Of a DNA stretch of 54,825 bases, positions 24,320-35,926 are shown piece by piece. The notes under the pieces are model-generated. The model was not told where the DNA came from. It worked only from the letters and a program-made list of their open reading frames with translations, and did not search any database. Origin of the DNA: an uncultured Thiodictyon sp. (lineage in GTDB: Bacteria > Pseudomonadota > Gammaproteobacteria > Chromatiales > Chromatiaceae). The stretch's first letter is position 1; every line of letters starts with the position of its first letter. The stretch is taken from NCBI RefSeq assembly GCF_903946935.1, contig NZ_CAJAXH010000054.1, positions 1 through 54,825 on the forward strand. Reading direction: 5' to 3'. The position numbers and the translations under genes are program-made.

Positions 24320-26128
24320 TCAGCCGGGGCCTGCGGCCCGCGCGACATCGGCCGGGGGCAGCAGGCTCAACAGGGTCCAGCCGGGCAAGGGCTGCGGCTG
24401 CTCCCGGGTGGCAAAGATATGCAGGGTCCCTTTGGGATCGAGCGCCAACAAGGGCAGCGCCCGCTCACCCCATTTCTCACTGAAGGCGGCAAAGTCGAAG
24501 GTGGCGGTGAGTGGCGTGGCGCGGATGGTGAACCCCCGATCGAGCCCCTCCTGCATACGCTCGAGCGTCGTCTGCTCGCCGAATAACCGCGGGATGCGGT
24601 GGCTTGCGATCATGCGCGCACGCTCCGTGCTGTCACGCTCCTCGTCCAGGCGCAGCGTATACACCCGCTTGGCACCGAACAGTGGTCGGTAATAGAGCCC
24701 AGCCAGGAGGTTGCGTTCGGCCGAGCACGAGAGCGCCAGCAGCGTGCCGATCCCGGTGAGGTCGAGATAGTTGTCGGCATGCTCGGACAGGACCTTGCCT
24801 TGATAGACCGGAATGCCGGCCATGCGGGCGGCGCGGATGTTGTCCCACACCGTATCGGCCAGGATCACCGGCAGGTCCTGTTCGTGCAAGGCCTTGGCGA
24901 GCATGCGCGCGACCGGGTTACCACCCACCACCAGGACGCCCCGCGGCGGCGGCGCGGCGACCCCCAGGCGGCGCACCACGGCCTTGGCGGTGAGGCTCTG
25001 CAGCACGACCGTGACCACGATCGCCAGGAAGGTCAGGTTGGCCAGGGCCCGCGCACCGGCATAGCCCAGCGACTCCAATTGCATTGCAAACAGGGCAGAC
25101 ACCGCCGCCGCCACGATGCCGCGCGGGGCGATCCAGGCCAGCACCGCCTTGCGTCGCCAATCCAGCGAGGAACCAAGCGTGGCCAGCCACACCGCTACCG
25201 GGCGGGCAACGAGCAGGATGACCAGCACCAGGGCGAGCGCCCCCCACCCCATGGCGGCGAAGTCCGACCACTCGATGCGCGCCGCCAGCACGATGAACAG
25301 GACCGAGATCAGGAGCAGGGTCAGGGCCTCCTTGAAGTCGAGTATGTCGTCCATGACCAGGTCGCGCGTATTGGCCAGGCGCGCCCCCATCACGGTCACC
25401 GCCAGCAGCCCGGATTCGGCGGCCAGTGCGTTGGACAGGGCAAAGGTCCCCAAGACCAGGGCCAGGCTGGCGACGCGGTGCAGGAATTCGGGCAACCACT
25501 GCCGCCGCAGCAGGGTGGCGAGCACCCAGCCGCCGGCCAGCCCGAGCAGGACCCCAACGAGCAGGGTCGCACCGAAGATCAGGGCGGTGTGCTGCTGCTG
25601 CCCGGAGACGATGAGCTCGAACACCAGCACCGCCAGGAGTGCGCCGATGGGGTCGATCAGGATGCCTTCCCAGCGCAGGATGCTGGCCAGTTCAGCGACC
25701 GGCCTTACGCTGCGCAGCAGGGGCGTGACCACCGTGGGGCCGGTGACCGTCACCAGCGCACCGAACAGCAGGGCCACCATCCAGGGCAGGCCGATACAGA
25801 ACCGGGCGGCCAGGGCGATGATCAGCCAGTTGACCAGTACCCCGATGGACACCAGGTTGAGTACGACCCGCGCCTGACCCCGGATCTCGCGCAGGCGCAG
25901 GGTCAGCGCGCCCTCGAACAGGATGACGGCAACCCCGAGCGAGACCATCGGAAACAACAACTGGCCAAACAGGCGGTCGGGATCGAGCCAGCCGGTGACC
26001 GGACCGGCGATCAGACCGACGGCGAGCAGCAGCAGGATGGCGGGCAGCCGCAGCCACCACGCGAGCCATTGCGCGCCAACCCCGGCGAGCAGGATCGCGG
26101 CCAGTACCAGTGTGGTCTGAGTATGCAT
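24320..26128 (-). CDS. CPA-type Na+(K+)/H+ antiporter with RCK/TrkA-N domain
   Basis: The 602-residue protein has about 12 N-terminal helices (to about residue 405) of the Na_H_Exchanger family, with VILFEGALTL, FGALVTVTGPTVVTPLL and WIAPRGIVAAAVSALFA as ion-path segments. A Rossmann RCK_N domain follows (about 413-530; GVLVVGGNPVARMLAKAL), then a small C-terminal domain. Such CPA1/NhaP-like antiporters with a nucleotide-binding domain handle pH and cation balance. The stop of the TreS-maltokinase gene lies five bases upstream, so both are probably co-transcribed. Confidence 0.9.
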   Translation of the reverse strand: MHTQTTLVLAAILLAGVGAQWLAWWLRLPAILLLLAVGLIAGPVTGWLDPDRLFGQLLFPMVSLGVAVILFEGALTLRLREIRGQARVVLNLVSIGVLVNWLIIALAARFCIGLPWMVALLFGALVTVTGPTVVTPLLRSVRPVAELASILRWEGILIDPIGALLAVLVFELIVSGQQQHTALIFGATLLVGVLLGLAGGWVLATLLRRQWLPEFLHRVASLALVLGTFALSNALAAESGLLAVTVMGARLANTRDLVMDDILDFKEALTLLLISVLFIVLAARIEWSDFAAMGWGALALVLVILLVARPVAVWLATLGSSLDWRRKAVLAWIAPRGIVAAAVSALFAMQLESLGYAGARALANLTFLAIVVTVVLQSLTAKAVVRRLGVAAPPPRGVLVVGGNPVARMLAKALHEQDLPVILADTVWDNIRAARMAGIPVYQGKVLSEHADNYLDLTGIGTLLALSCSAERNLLAGLYYRPLFGAKRVYTLRLDEERDSTERARMIASHRIPRLFGEQTTLERMQEGLDRGFTIRATPLTATFDFAAFSEKWGERALPLLALDPKGTLHIFATREQPQPLPGWTLLSLLPPADVARAAGPG

Positions 26129-26132
26129 ACGA

Positions 26133-29100
26133 CTAGGTTAATGTATTCAGCAGCGCGAGCAGCCCCCCGAGCGGGATCGCGACCGCCTCCGGTCGGTCGG
26201 TGAGCGCCGTGTAGACCTCCTGACAGGCGCGGCGCAGGGCAAACAGTGCGATCAGACGCTCGGCCTCGCCCGGGGCCGGCGGCCAGGTCGGGCAACCGAC
26301 GATATGCTCGCGATAACCGGCCATGAAGGCGGCACTGGCGACCGACTCCCAGTCGCGGGCCAGGGGCTCCAGGACCGGCAGGTCGCCCGTGCGCTCGGCA
26401 GTGACCTTCTCGAGCGCGGTGGCGGCCGCGCAATGCAGCGAGAACAAGAGCCTGGCCAGGTCACGCAGGGGCGACTCTTTGGCACGCCGGGCCAGGTCCC
26501 CGGGCTCGGCCCCGAAACCGATCAGCATGACATCGGCACCGACGATCAGGACCTGGCCCAGGTGGAAGTCGCCGTGCCGGCGCGACTTCGCCGCCGCGAC
26601 CGGGGCCCCGAGCGGGGCCAGGCGCTCCGGCAGATGGTCGGCCCGGTCCAGCAAGGCACCCGCCACGGCGAGCGCCCCCGCCGGCAGGGCGCCCAGGTCT
26701 TGGCGCAGGCGCCGAATCATCGCCTCGAAGGCCTCGCCCAAGGCCGCCACCCACTGCGCCGGCTCGTCCGGGGCGATGGGTTCGGGCGCGAAGGCGGGTT
26801 CGAGGGGCACGGCGCCGGGGTCCGCGGGGGCCAGGGCCGCGTGCAGCTCGGCAGTGCGTCGACCCAGCGTGCTCATCAACAGTGCAAAGCCCGCGTGCGA
26901 CCCGGCACCGGCCGGGTCCTCGTGCGGGGACACGGCCAGTGCGTTGGTGAGAAAGCGCTCCAGATAGCCCTGGGTATACGACCAGGCGTCGCCCTGGTTC
27001 TCGACATAGCCCTGGAGGATCGCCAGGACCGCGAGTTCCCCATCGGCCCCCTGGACCTCGATCGCCCCGCCGATCGGCACCGTACGCACCTCCGGGGCCC
27101 GCTCGGTCAGGAATCGGCCCATCTCCAGGGCCAGATCGACCTCGGCACGCAAGCGCCGTGAACCCTTCAGGAAGAGTCGCTCGCCAAACACCACGCCGCT
27201 ACTGGCGGCCTCGGTCAGACGGCGCAACTCCGGGTCGGGCGGCAGTTCAGCGACTAACCCTGGGTAGGCCGAGGTGGCTGAGAAGGTCAAGGTGTCGGAC
27301 CCGATCGTTACACGACTCCCCTGCCCCATGGCCGTCAGTGCCGCGCGACAGAAGGCGTCGTCGGCGAAGGCCGAATAGAGGATGCCGGTGCGGGCGCGCT
27401 GCCGCACCCGCGCCAGGGTCACCGCGGCGAGCCCGCTCGGCAGCTCGCCGTCCTTGCCCTCCCAGGCCAGCGCGATGGAGAGAACATAACGCTCGGGTGG
27501 CTGATCGTGCAGGTCCACCGACACGATGGTCAGGAGCCAGGTGCCGGTGCGGGTGGACCACTCGCTCATCCCCAGTATCCGCACGGCCTCCACCGCTGAC
27601 TCACGCCCGGCAAACCAGCGCTGACTGGCGAAGAAGCGCAGTAGCACATCGCGTTCGAGCTGCCGACGCAGCCCCTCCGCCAGGTGTGCGCGCGCGGCCC
27701 CAATCCGCTCCGGGAAGAAGGTCGCGAGGCCAGCGGTGAGCACCATCACCGGCAGCTCGGTCGGGGGCATGCGCAATTGATGCCAGTCGGGGGCATCGGC
27801 CTCCGGTGCCAGCCTGAACCAATAGAAGGCGTGACCGGGCAGGGTCAGTAGATAGGGCAGATCGCCGATCGGCGGGAACGGGGTCCCGCCGATCAACTCC
27901 AGCGGCACCAACCCGCGCCAGCGGCACAGGTCCAACTCGACCGGCTGGGCCGAACGCGCGAGATTGGCCGCACACAGGATCACCTCGCCCTCGTGCTGAC
28001 GGACATAGGCGACAATCTTGCGGTTGCCCGGATGGAGCATGGTGAAGGTGCCCCGCCCAAAGCCCTTATGGGCCTTGCGCACGGCGATCAACCGCTTCAT
28101 CCAATTGAGCAGCGAGGACGGCTCGCGCCCCTGGGCCTCCACATTGACGGCTTGGAAGCCATAGATCGGGTCCATGATCGGCGGCAGGTAGAGCCGCTGC
28201 GGGTCGGCCCGCGAGAAACCGGCGTTGCGGTCCGGCGTCCACTGCATGGGGGTACGCATCCCGTTGCGGTCGCCCAAATAGAAATTGTCGCCCATCCCGA
28301 TCTCATCGCCATAATAGACGATCGGCGACCCCGGCATCGACAACAGTAGGCTATTCAACAGCTTGATACGATCGAGATCATTGTCCATGAGCGGGGCGAG
28401 GCGGCGGCGGATACCGACATTGACCCGCATCCGCGGGTCGGCCGCATACATCTCATACATATAGTCACGCTCGCGGTGCGTAACCATCTCCAGGGTCAGT
28501 TCATCGTGATTGCGCAGGAAGATCGCCCACTGACAACTGGGCGGGATCTCGGGGGTCTGGGCCAGGATCTCGGTCATCGGATAGCGGTCTTCCTGGGCGA
28601 CCGCCATATACATCCGCGGCATCAGCGGGAAGTGATAGGCCATGTGGCATTCATCGCCATCGCCGAAATAGTCGCGCACGTCCTCCGGCCATTGATTGGC
28701 CTCGGCCAGGAACAGCCGGTCCTTATAATGGGCATCCACCACCGCACGCATCTGCCGGATCACCGCGTGGGTCTCGGGCAGGTTTTCGTTGGTAGTGCCC
28801 TCGCGCACGCACAGATAGGGGATCGCATCCAGCCGCAGCCCGTCGACGCCGAGATCGAGCCAAAAGCGCATCAGGCGGATGACCGCCTTCACCACCGACG
28901 GGTTGTTGTGATTCAGATCCGGCTGATGAGAGAAAAAGCGGTGCCAATAATAGGCCTTGGCCACCGGGTCCCAGGCCCAATTGGAGGTCTCGGTATCGGT
29001 GAAGATGATCCGGGTCTCGGGGAACTTCTGGTCGGTGTCGCTCCAGACGTAGTAGTCGCGTTTGGCCGAGCCCGCCGGGGCGCGCCGCGCGGCCTGGAAC

Positions 29101-29444
29101 CAGGGGTGCTGGTCGGAGGTGTGGTTGATGACCAACTCGGTGATGACGCGGATGCCGCGCCGGTGGGCGGCCCGCACGAAGGCGCTGAAGTCCTTACGTG
29201 TACCGTAGTCGGGGTAGACGTTGTGATAGTCCGCGATGTCGTAGCCGTCGTCACGCATCGGCGAGGGGTAGAACGGCTGGAGCCAGATGGTGTTGACCCC
29301 CAAGTCCTGGATATAGTCCAGGCGCGAGGTCAGGCCGGGAAAGTCGCCGATGCCGTCCCCATTGCTGTCGTAGTAGGCCTTGACATGCAACTGGTAGATG
29401 ACCGCGTCCTTGTACCACTGGGGGTCGCTGGGCAGGGCCACCAT
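26133..29444 (-). CDS. treS: Trehalose synthase (TreS)-maltokinase fusion
   Basis: Residues 1 to about 545 form a GH13 TreS domain with nucleophile Asp206 (DGLRLDAIP), acid Glu248 (FLAEANQWPE) and Asp314 (LRNHDELTLEM); it interconverts maltose and trehalose. The rest is a maltokinase, which makes maltose-1-phosphate for GlgE. The kinase keeps RRHGDFHLGQ, but the metal-binding DFEGEP motif reads GFGAEP (26505-26519), which should impair phosphate transfer. ATG at 29444 (MVALPSDPQWY) fits the family start; a GTG at 29543 would add 33 basic residues. The antiporter gene follows by five bases. Confidence 0.92.
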   Translation of the reverse strand: MVALPSDPQWYKDAVIYQLHVKAYYDSNGDGIGDFPGLTSRLDYIQDLGVNTIWLQPFYPSPMRDDGYDIADYHNVYPDYGTRKDFSAFVRAAHRRGIRVITELVINHTSDQHPWFQAARRAPAGSAKRDYYVWSDTDQKFPETRIIFTDTETSNWAWDPVAKAYYWHRFFSHQPDLNHNNPSVVKAVIRLMRFWLDLGVDGLRLDAIPYLCVREGTTNENLPETHAVIRQMRAVVDAHYKDRLFLAEANQWPEDVRDYFGDGDECHMAYHFPLMPRMYMAVAQEDRYPMTEILAQTPEIPPSCQWAIFLRNHDELTLEMVTHRERDYMYEMYAADPRMRVNVGIRRRLAPLMDNDLDRIKLLNSLLLSMPGSPIVYYGDEIGMGDNFYLGDRNGMRTPMQWTPDRNAGFSRADPQRLYLPPIMDPIYGFQAVNVEAQGREPSSLLNWMKRLIAVRKAHKGFGRGTFTMLHPGNRKIVAYVRQHEGEVILCAANLARSAQPVELDLCRWRGLVPLELIGGTPFPPIGDLPYLLTLPGHAFYWFRLAPEADAPDWHQLRMPPTELPVMVLTAGLATFFPERIGAARAHLAEGLRRQLERDVLLRFFASQRWFAGRESAVEAVRILGMSEWSTRTGTWLLTIVSVDLHDQPPERYVLSIALAWEGKDGELPSGLAAVTLARVRQRARTGILYSAFADDAFCRAALTAMGQGSRVTIGSDTLTFSATSAYPGLVAELPPDPELRRLTEAASSGVVFGERLFLKGSRRLRAEVDLALEMGRFLTERAPEVRTVPIGGAIEVQGADGELAVLAILQGYVENQGDAWSYTQGYLERFLTNALAVSPHEDPAGAGSHAGFALLMSTLGRRTAELHAALAPADPGAVPLEPAFAPEPIAPDEPAQWVAALGEAFEAMIRRLRQDLGALPAGALAVAGALLDRADHLPERLAPLGAPVAAAKSRRHGDFHLGQVLIVGADVMLIGFGAEPGDLARRAKESPLRDLARLLFSLHCAAATALEKVTAERTGDLPVLEPLARDWESVASAAFMAGYREHIVGCPTWPPAPGEAERLIALFALRRACQEVYTALTDRPEAVAIPLGGLLALLNTLT

Positions 29445-30094
29445 GGGCTTCTTTTTCCGCCGCACCAGGGTCGGGGCGGTCACTGGCCGCACCCCGCGCG
29501 GCACCCTGGACACGTCTGGACAACCAATGGCGGAGTCCGGCACGCCACGGGGGCCCTGGCGCCCGCCATCATCACCACCCCATCGGAAGGTTTCGGCTTA
29601 TTTTTCATCATGGTTTCGACAACGAGTCCGCAAGACACACGAATGAAAGCGCCGCCCACCCGGGGCCAGACGCCAATCGAACCTATTTCAATGGGGTCGC
29701 CGCTCCGGAATGACAACCGGCAGCCGCATCCCTGTCGATCCTGGAAAGAGCAGTTCTCACGCCAAGGCGCCAAGCTCGCCAAGGTTTTTCAACGCGCTAT
29801 CGGCCGTTGGTGACTCACCCCGGGGGGATGGGTAAGGAGATGCTGCGCACATCCCTTTGTTTTTTCTTGGCGTCTTGGCGTCTTGGCGTGAGCGATTGCC
29901 GGATTTCGGTTGATCCACCCGGTGGAGCAGCCATATCGTGTACACCAAACCCGCTATCTAGCTCACGCCGCACCGGCATGGTCTTGGTCCCAGTGGGAAC
30001 TACCCTCATTTACCCGAAGGGCGTCAGCGATGGGCAACCAGCCCACGGCGCGCCCAACCGCCTGTCTTGTTTCGATCCTACCCGAGGTCACTCG
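29445..30094. other. Intergenic region with one long hairpin
   Basis: Divergent spacer between treS and the Met-rich gene. Apart from copy 3 of the long hairpin (29745-29910) I see nothing that supports a gene. Confidence 0.55.
29745..29910. repeat. Long hairpin repeat, copy 3
   Basis: The left arm (29757-29783) is CACGCCAAGGCGCCAAGCTC onward and the right arm (29866-29893) is CTTGGCGTCTTGGCGTCTTG onward. The interior differs from copies 1 and 2. Confidence 0.9.
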
Positions 30095-30487
30095 ATGAAC
30101 ATCCAAAAGACCCTGATCCCGGCCGCCCTGGCCCTGGCCGTTGCCGCCTCACTGATCGCCCCGACGGCCGGTGCCGCGGAGACCGCCCCGGCCGCGAGTC
30201 CGCCCGCGACTCAGCCACCCATGCCCATGGGGCCGGGCGCCGGCATGGGGCCAGGCGAGGGGATGCCCATGGCTCCAGGCGCGGGCGCCGGCATGGGGCC
30301 CGAAGAGGGGATGCCCAGGGCCCCCGGCGCGGGCCCCGCCATGAACCCAGGCATGGGCATGATGAATCCCGCGATGATGATGCAAAACCGCGAGATGATG
30401 ATCCGGCACATGGTGACCATGGAGCAACACGCGGCCAACATCGAGGCCCTGTTGCGTGAATTGGTGGCGCTTCAGAAGGAGGAATAG
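30095..30487 (+). CDS. Exported Met/Pro/Gly-rich small protein
   Basis: The 130-residue protein has a signal peptide (LIPAALALAVAASLIAPTAGA), a low-complexity centre of repeated PGAGMGP-EGMP units (about 43-80), a MNPGMGMMNPAMMMQ segment and a helical tail (HMVTMEQHAANIEALLREL). Clustered methionines (MxM, MxxM) are known to bind Cu(I) in copper proteins; a role in periplasmic metal binding is possible but only inferred. The start at 30095 has GAGG upstream and begins the signal peptide. Confidence 0.75.
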   Translation: MNIQKTLIPAALALAVAASLIAPTAGAAETAPAASPPATQPPMPMGPGAGMGPGEGMPMAPGAGAGMGPEEGMPRAPGAGPAMNPGMGMMNPAMMMQNREMMIRHMVTMEQHAANIEALLRELVALQKEE

Positions 30488-30489
30488 CC

Positions 30490-30665
30490 CGGGGATTGCT
30501 TACGCCAAGGCGCCAAGCTCGCCAAGCAATAGGCTAGGGTCGGCGAAGTCGCCGGATCGCCCGCCGGCCGATGCCGATGCCGATGCCGATGCCGATGCCG
30601 ATGCCGATGCCGCGCACAGCGCTTTGTTTCTTCTTGGCGTCTTGGCGGCTTGGCGTGAGCGACTG
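30490..30665. repeat. Long hairpin repeat, copy 4, with GATGCC tandem repeat
   Basis: The left arm is at 30500-30526 and the right arm at 30632-30658 (CTTGGCGTCTTGGCGGCTTG onward). The loop contains seven perfect GATGCC units (30570-30611). Confidence 0.92.
30570..30611. repeat. Hexanucleotide repeat, seven copies of GATGCC
   Basis: Seven exact units in the loop of the hairpin. It lies outside any gene and is likely variable between strains. Confidence 0.95.
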
Positions 30666-30678
30666 CCGGATTTTAGGT

Positions 30679-31448
30679 TCAAACCCCATCCCGCGGTAGG
30701 CTCGCGACCAGCCCCGCCAGCCAATCCCGCACGGCATCCGGCGATGCCAGCCGCCACCGCGCCTGGGTCTCGCCCCCCTCCCCCACCCGCACCGAACGCC
30801 CGCCAAGGCGATTGACCACAGCGAAACCGTCCTCGTCGGTGCGGTCGTCCCCGACGAAGACCGGGGTCCGCCCGGCGTAGGGCGGCCGCCCCATGAAACG
30901 CTCGATGGCCGCACCCTTACCGGCCGCAACCGGCAGGATCTCGACCACCAGCTTACCGGCCTGGAGGCGAAAGTCCGGGCCCAGGGTCTGTGCGGCGCGC
31001 GCTGCCAGCGACTGAATCTGCGCCTCCCGCTGCGGGGCCAACCGGTAATGCAGCGCCACGGCATGGGGCTTGCGCTCCAGCAGGACGCCGGACATGCCCT
31101 GCGTCCCTGCGCGCAGCCACTCGGCAATCCCGGTCAGCGCGTCCGCGACCGCCGGCCCCGGGTCGGTCGCGATGCCGCCCAGGCGCCACTGCACACCGTG
31201 GGTCCCGGCCGCATCGAAACCGCCGGGAAAGAAGCGGTCGATGTCGCTCAAGGGTCGGCCGCTCACCAGGGCCAGCGCCCCGCCCAGGCCCTGGGCGAGG
31301 ACTTCAAGCTGGGACCGCAGGTCGGGCGGTATCCGCACCGCCTGGGGCTCGGGGGCCAGGTCCAGCAGGGTCCCGTCGATATCCAGAAAGAGCGCCCAAT
31401 CCTGCGCCCAGCCGGGACACTCGCGCGGACCGGGGTGCGTGGGGCCGT

Positions 31449-31452
<4 letters not shown>
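30679..31452 (-). CDS. otsB: Trehalose-6-phosphate phosphatase
   Basis: The 257-residue HAD-superfamily enzyme shows motif I FLDIDGTLLDL (about 22-32), VSGRPLSDIDRFF, and motif III/IV GDDRTDEDGFAVV (about 204-216). It hydrolyses trehalose-6-phosphate to trehalose. The start codon overlaps the otsA stop by four bases (ATGA), so the two are translationally coupled in the order otsA-otsB. The stop lies next to hairpin copy 4. Confidence 0.95.
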
Positions 31453-33701
<2,249 letters not shown>

Positions 33702-33929
33702 GACGGTACCTTTTGCGCAGCGGGGGAGCCGAAACGGCATGTGCAACCCAGAGGCCAAGGCGGCTGGCCACCGACCGCGAGGCTCGAACCGCGGTCAGCC
33801 CCAAGAGGGTCGGGCAATGGGGAGGCAGCGTCAAGCCTTAATGGACCTGGAAGGGGTCGCGATCCACCGCGCCGGCGGCGATTCTGCCACGCTGCCGCCC
33901 CCGCCCACCCAGAGTTCACCACCCTCGTT

Positions 33930-34185
33930 ATGCCCGCCGCCGAGACTGCACCGCCGCACCAGGACTGGCCGACCCATCTGGCAGGTTTGCGCAGCCGCTT
34001 GCTCGACCAAGTCATCCTGCTCATCGGCCTGGCGATGTGTGTCTCCCTGGGGCTCGCCGTCGATAAGGCCATCCAGATCGGCATCCATTGGTCCCTGCCC
34101 TTCACCGCGGGCGGTCCTGGTCCGGATGACGCGGTGGGCCTCGCTCGTTATTCTTGCCACCGACGCCTCAGGGCAAGCAGACTGA
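33930..34185 (+). pseudogene. Possible membrane-protein fragment
   Basis: From ATG 33930 the frame reads MPAAETAPPHQDWPTHLAGL then a strong hydrophobic helix (LLDQVILLIGLAMCVSLGLAV), then loses coding character near 34110. A neighbouring frame continues VRMTRWASLVILATDA and stops at 34185. This looks like the start of a sensor-type membrane protein, frameshifted and cut off. The open frame itself runs on into the next gene, which is why I do not call it intact. Low certainty. Confidence 0.3.
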
Positions 34186-34245
34186 GGCGAGGCGCTCGCG
34201 CTAGACTGGCGGGCATCCTGCCGTCACCCCAGAGAAGTCGACACC

Positions 34246-34923
34246 ATGAAACTGAGGTCCCTGTCCGCGGCCTTGGCCGCCGCACTGCTCGGCCTGCCCC
34301 CGCTGCCGCTCTTGGCGGAGGATGCCGCCCCCGCCGCCGCCGCCGCGGTGACCCTCAGCGGCGAGGCGGTGATGCCATCCCTGCGCGATGCCAGACTACA
34401 CGACAAGTTCACCGTCGCGCTGGCGGACAGTCAGGTCGTCAGCACCTTCACGCTCGGCTGCAACGCGGCCAGCAGCGCACTGGGGGGACTGATCGCGACC
34501 GATGAGGGATGCCGGCTGACCGGCACTGGGTCCATCGTTAATCCGCAGGATGCCAGCCAGCGCTTAACACGGACCCAATACAGCGGGGGCTTCGAGGTCG
34601 CGCCCGATGGGGCGGCCGACCTGTCCAAGGTCCTGCTGACCTATCAGTCGAAGAGCTGGTTCATGGCCCTCACCGCGACCTGCGGCGACCAGGTTTACCC
34701 GCTGCAAGGACAGATGCCCTGGAGCGAGGTCCCGGGGGGCAAGGACCGCACCCAATGCGGACCTTGTTCGGGGCTTGAAACGTGGCTGGCGGCCGACGTT
34801 CAAGATTGCATTCGGCCGACCGATCGTTGCCGCGCCGCCCTCTCGCGGGGGACACGCGGCGGCTATAGTGCCGACACGAGACAAACCCACGCCCGCGCCG
34901 CCTGTAGGCTCCGGGCAGCCTAA
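34246..34923 (+). CDS. Exported protein of unknown function
   Basis: The 225-residue frame has a signal peptide (LRSLSAALAAALLGLPPLPLLAE) and a folded-looking part (about 35-165) with Cys pairs at about 73/89 and near 145. I do not recognise the family. After PWSEVPGGKDRT the sequence becomes Arg/Ala-rich and may not be genuine; the natural end could be near 34740 if a frameshift is present. It lies 19 bases ahead of the broken response regulator gene. Confidence 0.55.
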   Translation: MKLRSLSAALAAALLGLPPLPLLAEDAAPAAAAAVTLSGEAVMPSLRDARLHDKFTVALADSQVVSTFTLGCNAASSALGGLIATDEGCRLTGTGSIVNPQDASQRLTRTQYSGGFEVAPDGAADLSKVLLTYQSKSWFMALTATCGDQVYPLQGQMPWSEVPGGKDRTQCGPCSGLETWLAADVQDCIRPTDRCRAALSRGTRGGYSADTRQTHARAACRLRAA

Positions 34924-34942
34924 CCCGCGCTGTGAACCCGGC

Positions 34943-35805
34943 ATGATCGCTAACCCCAACCCGGCCCGCCCCTTGGCCGGACACCGCCAATATCGCATCC
35001 TGGTCATCGACGACGAGCCGGACAGCCTACGCATCCTGTTGGAAATGATGCGCGCCTTCGGGCTGGAATTGGCCAGCGCCCCCAATGCGGCCATCGGACT
35101 GCGCAACGCGCGGGCCGTTAACCCGGACCTGATCCCCTGTTGGATGTGATGCTGCCGGATGGCGACGGGTTCGCCCTGTGCCGGGCGCTCAAGGCCGACC
35201 GGGAGACCCAGGATGTGCCGGTGATCTTTCTCTCCGCCAAGGCATTGGTCGACGACAAGGCGGCGGGGTTCGCCGCGGGCGGGGTCGATTACATCACCAA
35301 GCCCTTCGAGGCCAGGGAGGTTCTGCTGCGGGCCGTCAACCACCTAGGGCTGGCACAGCGCAACCGTGCACTCAGGGAGCGCCTGGCCCAGTATGAACCG
35401 CCGGGCGCCGTGCCAGTCCGCGACGACGCGTTACCTCCGCTGGAGCTGCCGCCCGAGACGCCGCCGGGCGTCCTGCGCATTCTGATCCGCGCCCGCGACC
35501 GGTTGCTGGCGGACCTGTGCGCCCCCCCGAACCTCGAGACCCTGGCCGCCCACGCCTGCACCAACCGCACCACTCTGGGACAGTTGTTCAAGCGCTATCT
35601 GGGCATGACGGTCTTCGACCATTTGCGCGAACAGCGCCTGAATGAGGGCCGGCGGCTGCTCCAGACGACCGGCCTCGCGGTGGCGACGATCGCCGAGCGG
35701 GTGGGCTACAGCTATGGTCGCGATTTCGCCGGGGCCTTCAAGGATCGGTTCGGGCTGAGCCCAGCGGCCTACCGGGCGCGCTCGGACGCGACGGCCCCGG
35801 ACTGA
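34943..35805 (+). pseudogene. Response regulator (receiver + AraC-type HTH), frameshifted
   Basis: The first part (34943 to about 35134) codes YRILVIDDEPDSLRILLEMM with the acidic pocket DDE. At 35134-35137 a CCCC run shifts the frame exactly before the phosphoacceptor: removing two C gives NPDLILLDVMLPDGDG. The second frame then continues with LSAKALVDDKAAGF, DYITKPFEAREVLLR and an AraC-family helix-turn-helix (about 35530-35790; LFKRYLGMTVFDHLREQR, AERVGYSYGRDFAGAFKDRFG). Everything except the two-base difference looks sound. It is either a recent pseudogene, a switchable C-run or a sequence error. No sensor kinase gene is adjacent, unless the fragment at 33930 was one. Confidence 0.82.
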
Positions 35806-35926
35806 CCCAGCATCCGGGCGCCACCCGACTCGGGCGGGACGCCGCGCATGCCCGATCCGGCATCTTGGGGGGCGAAGCTGGTATCATCCGACCTTTGCCG
35901 TATCCAAAACCTTAAGTGTCTGTGCC

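Noticed and set aside
24599-26203. Long plus-strand frame opposite the antiporter
   Set aside because: Gln/Gly/Arg/His-rich mirror of a membrane protein gene; no family features.
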